64,000 nt of DNA from Distichodus sexfasciatus (Eukaryota; Chordata; Actinopteri; Characiformes; Distichodontidae): the NCBI GenBank assembly GCA_032718565.1, contig JAVGVS010000057.1:422432-486431 (forward strand), read 5' to 3'. Positions 34,788 through 46,175 of the stretch are shown in pieces. The notes under the pieces were generated by a model that ran no database searches, was not told where the DNA came from, and saw nothing but the letters and a program-made list of their open reading frames with translations. The position numbers were made by a program, and so were the translations under genes. Each line of letters begins with the position of its first letter. Position 1 is the first letter of the stretch.

Positions 34788-35228
34788 AATTCCAAGTTTA
34801 TTAATGGAACTTAAATTTGTATCACAGAATTCATCAAAAGGAAGTGTTCACATGTAATTGGCGAGAACATATTCAGTTTAGAAAATAATCAATATACTTA
34901 AAATCAGCGTTAAACATTTTTCAACAATGTACGATATTAATACTAAAAATGCACAAATTTCATATTTTTGTTCCACATTCAAGTTTTTAAAGCTTTATTC
35001 ATTGAAAGTGATTTTAAAAATGTCAAAACACTTAAGTGTACGGTGGCCCAGATGGGACAAGAAAAATGCAAGGGTCAAAATGAAGTTTATAAAAGTTTAT
35101 TAATGCAACTTTAATTTGTACAATAGAACAGATTCAGAGCAAGTTTTCACATGTAATACCAGGAACAAATTCAGTTAAAAAAATAATAAATAGACGTTAC
35201 ACGGTGTATTACAAAACAGCGTTGAACT
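34788..35228. repeat. Imperfect direct duplication downstream of CDC7
   Basis: Segment 34788-34915 and segment 35092-35228 match imperfectly throughout, sharing AGTTTATTAATG, TTCACATGTAAT, ATTCAGTT and CAGCGTT in the same order. They lie in the CDC7 3' UTR or just beyond it. A minus-strand AATAAA at 35096-35101 is a candidate poly(A) signal. Confidence 0.7.
35096..35101 (-). promoter_or_regulatory. Putative CDC7 poly(A) signal
   Basis: AATAAA on the minus strand about 240 bases after the CDC7 stop, within the duplicated segment. Confidence 0.4.
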
Positions 35229-35340
35229 AGAGAGAGAAATCTCCTTAAATCACAGTAAATCTGTGCTAAACTAAAATGTGCTTTAATACAAATATAGTAC
35301 AAATGTAGTTTAGCGATGTGTGAGGTTTGGAGCGGCTCCT

Positions 35341-38300
35341 TTAATCCCTGATGATGTCGCTGAAGAGCGGGTGTTGGAGGGCCTTGGCGGCACTAATCCG
35401 GGTTTCGGGGTTCAGGTCCAGCAGTTTATCCAGCAGGTCGTAGACGAGGTCGGGGGTCGCGTCCCAGCCGTCCGCAGGTTTGCTGCCCTCTGAGTCGAGG
35501 TCGGCGGGATCACGTGAGGCCTGAAATTCGCCTGGAAGAGAATCGTCGGTGCAGGGCCGGATCCCTCGTAACGTTTCGCACAGAGTCCTCAAGTCCAGAC
35601 GAGGAAGTTCACGACTACAAATCACAGCCTTGCCTGCCGTAACACACCCGCCCACACAGCAACATTAAACAATAAGTATTAAAATATATGTTTTAAATTT
35701 TTTAAAAGAAATGTAAGATCGAGGGATGCATTATATGGAAAATATCTGCCGATATCCGATATTTTTAATACTTATATCTGTTAATGCCGATAAATGAGGA
35801 GTTCAGAGAGAGTGAAAGCAGAGCACAACATTTTAAGAAAAAGTCACTTCCCCCTCTATGTAACGTACCAAGTCAAATAGGGCGCATGACACGCCATGTG
35901 CACTAACTAGTGCGTAGAGAGCGGTTAAGCTACAACCCCGGCTTTTTCCTGAGATGCATACTACCACATAGAAAAGTATAAGAGCGCCTTACCTACCATA
36001 CTATTAAGTGTGGTAGTATGCGGCTTGGGATACAGCTCACATTCGTTAAGTGAGGCAAACACGCAATTTACTTTGAGCGTATGTAAAGGTAGAGTTGAAC
36101 ACGTAAAGACAAGATTTTAGTTGAGAACGTTCCATTGCGTGCTCTGAATTTTGGCACAAAATGACTCCATATATTTTGGCACAGGTCGTATAAAATCCCA
36201 CCTCGGACTGGCACAAGCTCTACCTTTGCAACGTGCAATAAATGCGTCATAAATGAAAATATCTGGCAAATCTAAGCATCGGTCTGAATTATGCAATTAT
36301 TTACAGATACTGATACGATTCTGACATGACTCCGATATCATCGTGCACCCCTAGTAAGATCAGGACGATTCTGAATTTCGGTTTCCATGAATTTCTGATT
36401 AATTTTGGCAAGTGGAGATGCTCTTCAGTGCTCTCTGGAGGTAAACGCAAACTCACCAAACTTCTTTGCAGCCTGTATGGTTTCTCGAGAGCCACGTATG
36501 GTCATGATCTGAGTTAAGGCCATCAGGTCGTCGCTGGCTTTAAAGAAGGGATAGCGTCCACTCAAGAGGGAGAGCAGGATCACTCCCGCTGACCACATGT
36601 CAATCGCTGCAGCGGGGTAACAAAAAAATATTCTAATTATTTGGATATTATATCATACAACTGTACAGGTGAATAAAACCCAATAAGCTAATGCTTTGCA
36701 CAAACAGACATTGCAATAAAATTTGTCTAAGAGTTGCTCTTACCTATAAACAAATCTCAAATAAGAAAACACTAGTAAAGGCCAGAATCTTTGTAAAAAC
36801 TGTGTAAGTGGGGTTTTGAGAACGGTTAGTGAACGAGGGCAGACATGAAGGGTTTTTGCGTTACCTGTGCTTTGATTAGGACATTTGGTCAGCACTTCGG
36901 GAGCCCTGAAACCGGGCGTTCCTGCTCTGGGAGCCACCTGCTGCTTCCTACAAAAACACAAACACTGCAGGCTAAAATCCTACTCCAAGTCAAAGTAAGC
37001 CCACCTTCACAGAAGCATAACAAACGAGAAGGGGTTGACCGATTATCAGCCTGAACGACTACTGGCATTTTTATGATTATGAGTATCAATCATTTTTTAA
37101 AACCTGATATGCTGATAGAACAAGTTAACTTTAAGTTTAAACTTTAGTTTTCTGCACTACAATCTGGCGTCAGCACACTGGAACTATAAATACTGGAGAC
37201 ATTAGGGTGCAATTTACTGTGTGTTATACTTGTATAACTATGTATGTGACATATCTAGAATACTACTAGGGGCATAATGATACATCAGTCTACATCGATA
37301 CATCATTGCTCAATGAACCCACAGCATTAATCCAGAATGAAAACATCGGTCAGACGTCATACACATTGTACTGTCCCTCATCAAGCATTTACGGCACTAT
37401 TAAACGGGACATAGATTTTTACTGAAAGAGAAGATTATTTACTGTTTATTGCAGAGTGAGATTGTGGTGAGTGATTTACCTGGAGAGGCAGATGTTGCAG
37501 ATGCGATCGGTCATGTAGCAGCTGCAGGTCAGGCCCTGCGTCACTGCTGCAGCTTTGGGTTTCTGGCTGCTCGTCGGGACTCTGGCAGGAATGACACGGC
37601 GTTTAGCCGCTGCAAACTTTAGCGCCACGTCCTCCGTCTTTATCGGCTTCAAACTGTGTTCCTGAAACCAAACGCAGTTCGACTTACATTATTGGAATAT
37701 TAGATGATAGACATGCGTGAATATATTGATGTTTACAGCAGGTCCAGAGCTACTCATTTACTGTATGTAAATGACGTAAAGACAAACCTGATATTTGAGT
37801 TTTATTTTCCTCTATTGATTTTGTACTTTGTTAATTTCATACGATATTTTGTTCACATTTAAGACTTTTTTGGTACAATTTCTGTCACAGAGGTCGCATA
37901 TGGATTTTGTCAGGTGGAAAATAGCTGATCTCTGGAGTGCAGTCAGATAAACTCAGAATGCTTTGTTGCTCAAAAACTTGGATTAAAGCAACCCTAAGGA
38001 AGGAGAATCCGTGTTGTTCCAATACAAAGTTATTAAGGGTGCAAAAATGTACCCAATTTGCATGTTGAGCTCTCATAAGCTTAATCCATACAGCTCTCAG
38101 GTGAAGTGGGTTAAACTTAAAAACCTCAAACCTCTGTTTTATCCGCAGGATTCTTATTGGGCTTGATGCTGTTGAGATTCCTTTCCCCGAAAACAGAACG
38201 AGACGACTTGCAAAGTCCCATCAGCTCCTGAGAAAACAAAATAAGAATCATTAACTTAGTGATTATTTGTCATTGTGAACACACCAAAGCACAGCACACC

Positions 38301-40804
38301 AAATGTGACCTCTTCATTTCACCCATCCGTGAAGGAGCAGTGCTTGGGGACGGTACCTTGCTCACGAGTACCTCAGTGGTACCTTTAGTGGTCTGGGACT
38401 TGTACTCCCGACTCTCTGATAACAGGGTTTTGTAAGGTATCGTAACTACATGTTTAAGGTGTGGTTAAATGACATTATAATAATCACTTTATTGCAAATT
38501 TACTTCTCAGTGGAATTTTCAGAATCGACACAAGGGATGCACCGATCCGATACGTGGATATCAGTTCGATAACGACTCAAAGAGCTGGATCGGGTATCGG
38601 TGGCATTGGGCCGATCTGTTCAATTAAACTGTAGGTTTTTCTATGTTTGCGTAGGCGCACACACTTAACTGGTTCTGCATAGGAAATGGCACTGTGGTAA
38701 AGCTGGCTTATTGTTTGACATTTGCGCTAATTCCTACATATTGATGTGATAATGTGCAGAACAAGCAACAGAACACACTACAACCCCAAAAGCAAATCAC
38801 ATGATTATGCTGTTTAATTTCCTTAACAACACCAGCTCTCGTTCGCAATCTCTGTGTTCCTGATGGTTTTAGTGCCACAGGATTAGGGACCGTCACTAAA
38901 TTATACAACTGTGTTTAAACAAAAATTTTTTGAGATATTTTAATAATAAAGTCAAGTATTTCCATAAGCATAACAGGATAATCTGGTATTGGATCGGTGC
39001 TCGGGGTTAGCTGATACCCAAAACTCAAGTATTGACATTGGTATCGGAATTGGAAAAAGTTGGATCGGTGCGTCCCTCATTAGCAACAAAGGTACCGAGG
39101 TCCCTTTTCCTGGCCTCAAAGACTTGAAACTTTAAAGGGAAGTGAGTGGATTAGAGTGCGGTAGAGACACCTTGGTGTGTTTGGAGCGTGAGGTGGGGTT
39201 TGGGCGTTTATTTGCCGCCCTGCAGGAGGAGGACGAGGAAGAGGTGTGAGGTGCAGGAGGCTTTATGTTGGGTGGTAAAGGTACAGCTGCTGTGTTCACC
39301 CGTGAATCCTCAGATTTACCACCACCTTTATCAGCTTTACACTTCACCACCTTCAGCAGCTCGATCTGTGTGTCTGGAGTTCCCTGAGCGAGACCGAAAT
39401 CCACCAACGCGTACCTGGAACACGCGCACACATGGAAAGTTTAGTCTTAAAAACAAGATTAAATCACATTTTCATGTATTTTCAACAACTTGGTCCATAG
39501 CTGTGTGAGATGTTGTGCGACTCTAGACACCTACTTTTTCTCCCGTCGGTTGTATAGGAAGTTTGTCGGTTTGATGTCGCGGTGGATAATTCCAAACTTG
39601 TGTATGTGCCTCAAAGCCCTGAGCAAGTGGTACATGTAGAGTCGAACCTCCTCAAAACTCAGCGTGCCAACAATGTCCTACACGGGAACAACACTCCGTT
39701 AATGAGTTAATGTGTCTTGCATTCATATTCAGCATGCAGTGACCAGGGGTTTCTGGCATTCTGCTCACCACAAAGGTTTGGTGTTCTACGTAGGGCATGA
39801 CAATAACCACATGGTGGTCCTTCCTGAAGCAATAAGTCACTCCCATCACATTTTCTTTACCCCTATAAAAGAGGAAAACATGATTATAATTGGGTCTAAT
39901 TGTATAATTGTTACCTACTTTCTGACCTTCTGCAAGGTTTACAGTTCAGATCTGACGTGTACTAAGCTTAGAGTTATTTTCACAGTGTATTTATTAGACG
40001 TCTGAACCTTCACTGGTCTCACAATTCGATTATGATTATCAGGTCAACGATTCGATTTGATACGATACGATATCTCGATGCATTCCATCAATTTTTCTAC
40101 ATTATTTTATACTGCACACAGATTGGGCAGCCATAGTTACTACCGGGATGTTCTTTTTGATGATGTAATCCAGGGGCTTTCAACTAGTTCTGGCCCAGGG
40201 ACCACCACTCAGACTAAGCAGTGTCACTTTAATCCACTTTCATTCATTTAATCCACTCACCCGGCCACGGTGAGGCACTGGAGCTCAGCAGCGATGCGTA
40301 CCGGGTGACTGGTGGGAATCAGATGCTTCAACGCAAACTTCTCTCTCTTCCCACTGCTCATCCGAGCCTCGCCCAGGTACACAGAGCTGAACGTGCCTGG
40401 GGGTGGAGATACTGAGTTACATCACGATACCATGTCATATCGATTCAACAGACAACGATTCAATGTCAGCCGATATCATAAAAAGTCTGCTGCAATAGGA
40501 TTTACATTCAATTCAATTCAGAAACCAGTGATCAATATGAGATGCAGACCTTCTCCAATTTTATCAGTAATCCGGAAAACCTTCGACAGCTGGGGAACAA
40601 CCTCATAGAGATATTCGATGTCCACCTCAACATCTCCTACACAAGAAAAAATACACACAAGAAACATCACAATACTAGAGTGAGCATATTGCGAATATTA
40701 CATCGGCAGTGTTTTAAAACCAGTAACACACACTTACTGGGAACTTTACGCTTGCCAGAGTCTTTTTGTTGTTCTCCATTCTCTAGACTTTTAGGCGTTT
40801 CCAT
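35341..40804 (-). CDS. cdc7: CDC7 S-phase kinase (DDK catalytic subunit)
   Basis: Eleven coding exons, in gene order: 40804-40738, 40636-40550, 40396-40261, 39862-39769, 39677-39535, 39414-39171, 38227-38132, 37661-37480, 36947-36865, 36606-36457, 35633-35341. Phases agree and give 524 codons (human 574). With DBF4, CDC7 phosphorylates MCM2-7 in the nucleus to fire replication origins. All kinase elements are visible: P-loop GEGTFSSV (about 50-57), ALK lysine K75, HRDIKPTN catalytic loop (D162), DFG at 181-183 and GFRAPEV activation-segment end (about 362-368). The long CDC7-type insert (184-350), with Ser, Lys and Cys-rich stretches, separates DFG from APE. A non-coding first exon is likely at about 41890-41935, spliced to 40823. 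Faces TCEANC2 across a divergent promoter. Confidence 0.95.
35722..36352. repeat. Dispersed DNA-transposon-like repeat, copy 4 (both ends present)
   Basis: Starts AGGGATGCATTATATGG and ends CCGATATCATCGTGCACCCC; internal segments match copies 1, 2, 3 and 5. It lies in the last CDC7 intron. Confidence 0.75.
38258..38428 (-). repeat. tRNA-headed SINE copy, minus orientation
   Basis: AGTGATTATTTGTCATTGTG tail through GTACCTCAGTGGTACCTTTA body; the head is partly degraded. It lies in CDC7 intron 6. Confidence 0.8.
38531..39079. mobile_element. hAT-like MITE with AGGGATGCACCGATCC ends
   Basis: Left end AGGGATGCACCGATCCGATA; right end TTGGATCGGTGCGTCCCT is its near-perfect reverse complement. No transposase; flanking 8 bp do not match clearly. 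A truncated relative with the same right end lies at about 57858-58213. Confidence 0.7.
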
Positions 40805-42401
40805 AACAACATAACAAGGGATCCTGCAAAAAAAAAAAGAAGATCTGATTTCTTTATCAACACAATAAACATGGATACACATATTATACAGTTAAACATT
40901 TAATAATTGCTATATACACAAAGAACAATTTTGTGCTGCTTTTTTTTTTTTTTAACCAGCGTACCTACTGTTTCATTTGCAAAATATGACTTTTGTACAG
41001 AACTAAGAGTATGTGCACATACAAAACCAATGATCTATACTACATCTACTTATACACACAGTATTGTATAAAAGAAATATATGAAGGTTTAACATTTTGA
41101 TTTATGTAAAGAAAATGAATGTTCTTCTTCACAATATTTTTGACATGCATTAGAACCGTGCAAAAGTCTTGACCCACCCCTGATTTATTCACATTCTGAC
41201 AGTAAAATGACACAATATTTTCAAATATTTATTGCACCACATGCAAGTAAATACTATGCTATGCTAAAAAGTGAAATACAAGAAATCTGGGGTGGCTTAA
41301 GACTTTTGCATGGTTTTCTATAGACAAATGCATCTTAAAAACCAATTATATTGTGGAAAAAGATCATTTTCTTTACATAATTCAAAATGTTAAACCTTCA
41401 CATATGCTATATTCATACAACATAAAGTTACTAGGTAATAAACTTAATTCTAATTTTGTGGGCCATTATCATCAACAATAAAACAAAAGACGGCTTGAAA
41501 TATTTCAATTTTACAGATACATGAAGGTTGATATTTATTTATAATATATTTAAAACTCACGAACAATTGTATACACACAAATATACAAGTTGCACACATA
41601 CTAATTCTAAAAACACAATTTTACCATTTTAACTCGTAAAGGTGTCAAATAAATGTTATAATTAAACTCGCGTTGCTTGCATTGATCTGCTGTTAGCGCC
41701 CGACTGCAATGTTTAGCTCAATAAGTAAAACTTCAAAAATCGACGCACATTCCCAGAAACAACACATACATACAAACATACCAATACAACTCTTTCAAAA
41801 CATATATGAGATATATTATCGTTAAAAGTAACTGAAATACACTTCGTCTCACTTTTAATAGCGAAAATAGGCGCTAACTTTCCACTCACCCGAAAACTCG
41901 CGCTAAAACACAGCCCGGTCACGTGACGCGTTCAGAGCGAACAAAACCCGTCATGACGCCGCTTTCAGATGAAAGGTTTTTTGTTAATGTTCGTTGTTAT
42001 GAATAAAAAAAATTATGTTTGTCAGATTTTATCTATGTATTTGTTTGAATATTTTGTCAGCAAATTTTGCTCCTATAACATGCATAATTTTGTACTGAGA
42101 TGTGACTCGAGATTTAATCTGAGCAAGCGCTTTTATTTTGAAGTAGCCTCAGCTTCCGTAGTTATATTAAAGAGACTTTTGGTTCAACAAACACACCGGT
42201 TCAGGCGAACGCGTTGCTCTGAAATGCATTATTTTAAAAGATTATTTTCACGAAGCTTTGCTGTCGCTTATTATTATATTATATAACATTTTATTTGTCA
42301 TAAAAGCAAAAACAACGCGAGAAACAAACCGAGGGCTATAAAGGATCCGACTGCATTACATTATATAGCAACCAAAAACAAGCAAGCAAACAAACAAATA
42401 A
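40805..42401. promoter_or_regulatory. CDC7-TCEANC2 divergent promoter and CDC7 5' intron
   Basis: CDC7 (-) and TCEANC2 (+) start codons face apart. The acceptor at 40824-40825 and a donor at 41889-41888 (exon end TTTTCGG, then GTGAGT) define a CDC7 non-coding exon 1 ending at 41890. The core promoter should therefore lie near 41900-42350. A 10-bp perfect palindrome GTCACGTGAC at 41918-41927 is a strong E-box. Confidence 0.6.
41081..41408. mobile_element. Nested inverted-repeat elements in the CDC7 5' intron
   Basis: Inner element 41153-41318 has TA at both ends and inverted ends (GAACCGTGCAAAAGTCTT / AGACTTTTGCATGGTTTTC), like Tc1-type MITEs. Outside it, 41081-41122 (TGAAGGTTTAACATTTTG and on) is inverted at about 41362-41408, giving a second, larger hairpin around the first. 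Confidence 0.7.
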
Positions 42402-44754
42402 ATGGATAAATTTGTGGTTCGTGTTCCTAAAGAGGACGGTAATAGAAAAGCACCAAAACTTGAAGAGAAAGTGTACAGACAAGCAACACTAGAATCATTA
42501 AGGGTGAGTGTTCAGGGCAAGTCTGTACAGACTTTTATGTAATTGTTCTTCATTAAAATTAAGAGATTCGTTTCAGTTTTTTTATTCATTTGTCACATGA
42601 AATCACGTTAGTCCCATCACACAAAAGCAAACTGTATATCTGACTGTACAATTTATCGCTATATGCACCTTATAAAATCTCCAATTATTTTGCAGAAAAT
42701 TGCAGCTGATCAAAAGAATGAAAAATATTGATACTTTTAATAATGTAGTCCAAATAATGTAATAATAATGTATTCTAAACATAAAAGCGAGGTCCTAATG
42801 TCTCTGAGCTCATAAAAGATCCTATGGCATCATTCTAAAATGAGTATTAATTAATAAGATATCTGTCGATATATGACAATTAATCCTTTTCTGCATAAGA
42901 TCTGCAGATGTTCAGTATGATTATTCTAAACCCACAATCTGATAAAAATGTACAGTAGCTTTGAGAAAGTATGTAAGTATCATGTAGCATGGATGAGTTG
43001 TAAAATCACAAGACATGCACTTTTTCATTAGTAAAAAAATATCACAGCTTTAATAATTGAACATATTTACACACCTTGTCAGTAAAAAAAAAAGTTCCTT
43101 GATCATATTTGAGGTTAAATGTTCAATTTGTTGTGATATTAATTTGAGGTCTTATTGCCCAGCCCTATGGACAACACAGGCCAGATTTCTTGGGAGTACA
43201 ATGTAGAATTCAATGGGGTCGTATATGTATTGATTGCATTGTGCGCAAGCTAAAACCGTCATGTGTAAAGTGTACTCGGATACGTGTATTCTGGTTTGAC
43301 CAGTGTGTTTTCTGCAGCGAGTGGTGGTGATTGAGGACATTGAGAGGTTTAAGTCCATCTTGGAGTTGCCCGGACAGACCAAAGATAACATGTTAACGGC
43401 ACTGAGAGAGCTGGACAAGAAAGTTCCATCGCAGGAGGTGCTGAAGTCAACTAGAATTGGTAAGATAAACTATTACACACCATCCTACAGATAAAGCACC
43501 GGTTCTCATTAGCTCCATGAATGTGACTCCCCTTCAATATATAAAAATGTAATAATTGTAATGTAATAATTATTTATATAATGATATATCATTTTTGACA
43601 GCTCATTTAATGTATTTGTATTTGTATATGTTAATACTATTTTTATATATTAATAGCTTTGTAAGCTCAACAAAAGACAGTTGGTTTTATTGGAATAAGC
43701 CAATTTATACTCCAGTGCTGTAAATCAAGTCCAGTTCTGACTGCAAACCTTTCACTTTACTCTTCATTTTAAATGCCATATTTGACCACAAGTAGTAAAA
43801 GATTGATCTGCTTTATCCCCTTCTGCTGTTTCTACTTCAGGCCACACAGTTAATAAACTGCGTAAGCATCACTTGGACTCTGAGGTAAAGTCATTAGCTG
43901 GTGAAGTATACACTCACTGGAGAACGTTCATCGAGCAGAATTCCAACAAGCCTAACATCGAGGTTCGCTGTGATAAGCAGACTGAAGCTCTCAGAAGCAA
44001 CGCAGTAAAACTTCTCTCAGAAGCCATGGGTTTACAGGTGAACATTTACTGTTACTCTTGGAAAAAGAATCTTTTCGAGATGCTCAGTGTTTTTTTCTCT
44101 TCTTTTTTTACCCTTTTCACCTCACAGTTTTTCACCAAAATAAATTATTTCTCATTTTTGGTTTTTATTCACCACTTAATGCGTTTCTACATTTTTCAGC
44201 ACACATCAGTTACATAATTTTACTCTTCCCTCTTTTTTGGCACTTTACTCCTTCCATTGTTTCCCCAGTAAGGACGTGTGTTTTTTTACTTTTCTAAGCT
44301 GTATTCCCCCTTTTCTCATCATTTCCCCCCTTTGACTGTAAGCTGTAATTTTGTCAATTAATATATCTAACTGCTGATGATCTTTTCATCCTTTTTTTTG
44401 AACCACTTCATCATTTTTTAAAACTTCATTTCCTTTTACTTGTTTCTTCAAAGGGTAACTGTTGGAACTGCTGCCACATCATCATTTTATGGAGGAATTT
44501 AATTTAAACTGCTAACACTGTTTTTTCTCCCTTTTATTTGACTTTTTATTTCACTGTAGGCGGACGACGCGCTGGTTGAGAACATCGAGAGGGAGGTGTT
44601 TCACCAGAGCTCAAGGCTCATTAACGGCGTTTACAGGAAGACGGTTCGCGCTATGGTCTTTGCTCTCAAACACAAACCTGATGTGAGAACGCAGGTGAAG
44701 GACGGAAGAATTCCCATTAACACATTCGTCAGCAACCACAAGAAGAAACTGTAA
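42402..44754 (+). CDS. tceanc2: TCEANC2, TFIIS N-terminal and central domain protein
   Basis: Four exons: 42402-42503, 43318-43459, 43841-44037, 44560-44754; phases 0, 1 and 0; 211 codons plus TAA (human about 208). The N-terminal half is the TFIIS N-terminal (LW) four-helix domain, with landmarks LPGQTKDNMLTALRELDKK and EVLKSTRIGHTVNKLRKH. The C-terminal half is the TFIIS central domain, which in TFIIS contacts RNA polymerase II (NIEREVFHQSS, YRKTVRAMVFALKHKPDVR). The TFIIS zinc ribbon that drives transcript cleavage is absent, as is normal for this family. A role in elongation is inferred from the domains; little is established. Candidate poly(A) signals are at 44926-44931 and 44994-44999. 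Confidence 0.95.
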
Positions 44755-46175
44755 CAATGGAGACTACAGTACATCGCACTGGAACATTTTAACATTCTGT
44801 GGACCAGAATTCTTTTTAATCCTTTTTTATAAAACATTTTTGTTAATTTTTATTACAAATATTTTTTTACAGTAATGACTCGGCAGTGGTTCTTTCTTTT
44901 AAAATTCTTTCACTGTTACATTTAGAATAAAATTTGCAAGAATGTTGTTATTATTATATTTGCCCACCATGATTTAAGCAATACAATAGCTACAATAAAT
45001 TTTTTTACATTTGTCTGGAACAAAGCTACATTGATGATGCGATTTGTCTGTGTGAAAGGGGGGGCATTTTGAACATTCTTTGTAACTTGTAATGGCAAAA
45101 GACATAATCACAACAGTTAAAGGATTTAGAAATTTTTGCACTGACAAAGTGATACATCGTTCAAGACAAATTCTGTTGTTTTACAAGGTATTATAGCTAC
45201 ATGTTTGAGCTGTGGTGGGCAAATATAATCACTTTGTTGTAATTTAATTCTGAATATAATTGTGAAAGAATAATAGCCTCAAAGTTATGGGTAAAGGTAC
45301 AGAGTAAGGGTATAAATCACAAATTTTATCACGATACAATATTATATCGATTCAATTGGCAACGGTTTAACGACTTCGGATATCACAAAGTCTGCTACAA
45401 TATGATTTCCGTTCAATTCAGCTGCCAGCGATTGATATGAGACAGTATCATATGTTGATTTAACACGGTCACTTTCATTCATATAAATTCACAAACAACT
45501 AAAATATCATTTGACATTTTCATTCCTGAGTTTAACCAGACGTTTATTTATAAAATGACAATTTCTTTTTAACAAACAAATAAAAAGAACCATCTCCTTC
45601 AACTTAAGGTACATTACAATCTATTGAATTGAATCAGTGGAGATCGATGTATTGTTAGAATATAAAAAATCTGTTTTTTTAAACTCAAAACATATTTCTG
45701 TCATGTAAAAGATTTTGGCTTTGATCTTTCCACATTAGGTTTTTTGGTTGGTAATTTATTAATTGCTTTGTAATTAAAGAAATGAACATTCTTGGGCTTA
45801 TAATTATAATGAGGGACTTTTTCCACACATGGCTTTTTAATGTGTGTTTTTTATACCACCTTTAAGGGGGATTTTTATCATGTATAGAGGAGAAACATCC
45901 CCTGTTGAGATGTTTGTCTCATGTTTTTTGAGGTAATGGCGTTCCATACGTTCTAACGGTTAAGCCAAAGGCGTTCCAATGTATGGAACACCATTATGTC
46001 AAAAAAATGTGAACATTATCAACATGATTATTTTCAAATTAGAACGTGCTGTGTTTCATGTTATTATGTGATACAGTTTTACGTTATAAATCAGTTTTTA
46101 TTAGGGAGTGGCAAAAATATGCTTCCATGTCATAAGATTAAAAGGTTAAAAATCTAATATTCAGATGTTGTGTGT
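44755..46175. other. TCEANC2-CDCP2 tail-to-tail intergenic region
   Basis: AT-rich. Contains an unassigned interspersed repeat (about 44997-45260) shared with 54840-55080 and 60770-60990, and an imperfect inverted repeat at about 45929-46010. A minus-strand AATAAA at 46097-46102 is a candidate CDCP2 poly(A) signal. Confidence 0.65.
45929..46010. repeat. Imperfect inverted repeat
   Basis: TAATGGCGTTCCATACGTT is mirrored by the complement of ATGTATGGAACACCATTA, with poly-T and poly-A outer arms. It may be a small MITE; no target duplication seen. Confidence 0.5.
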
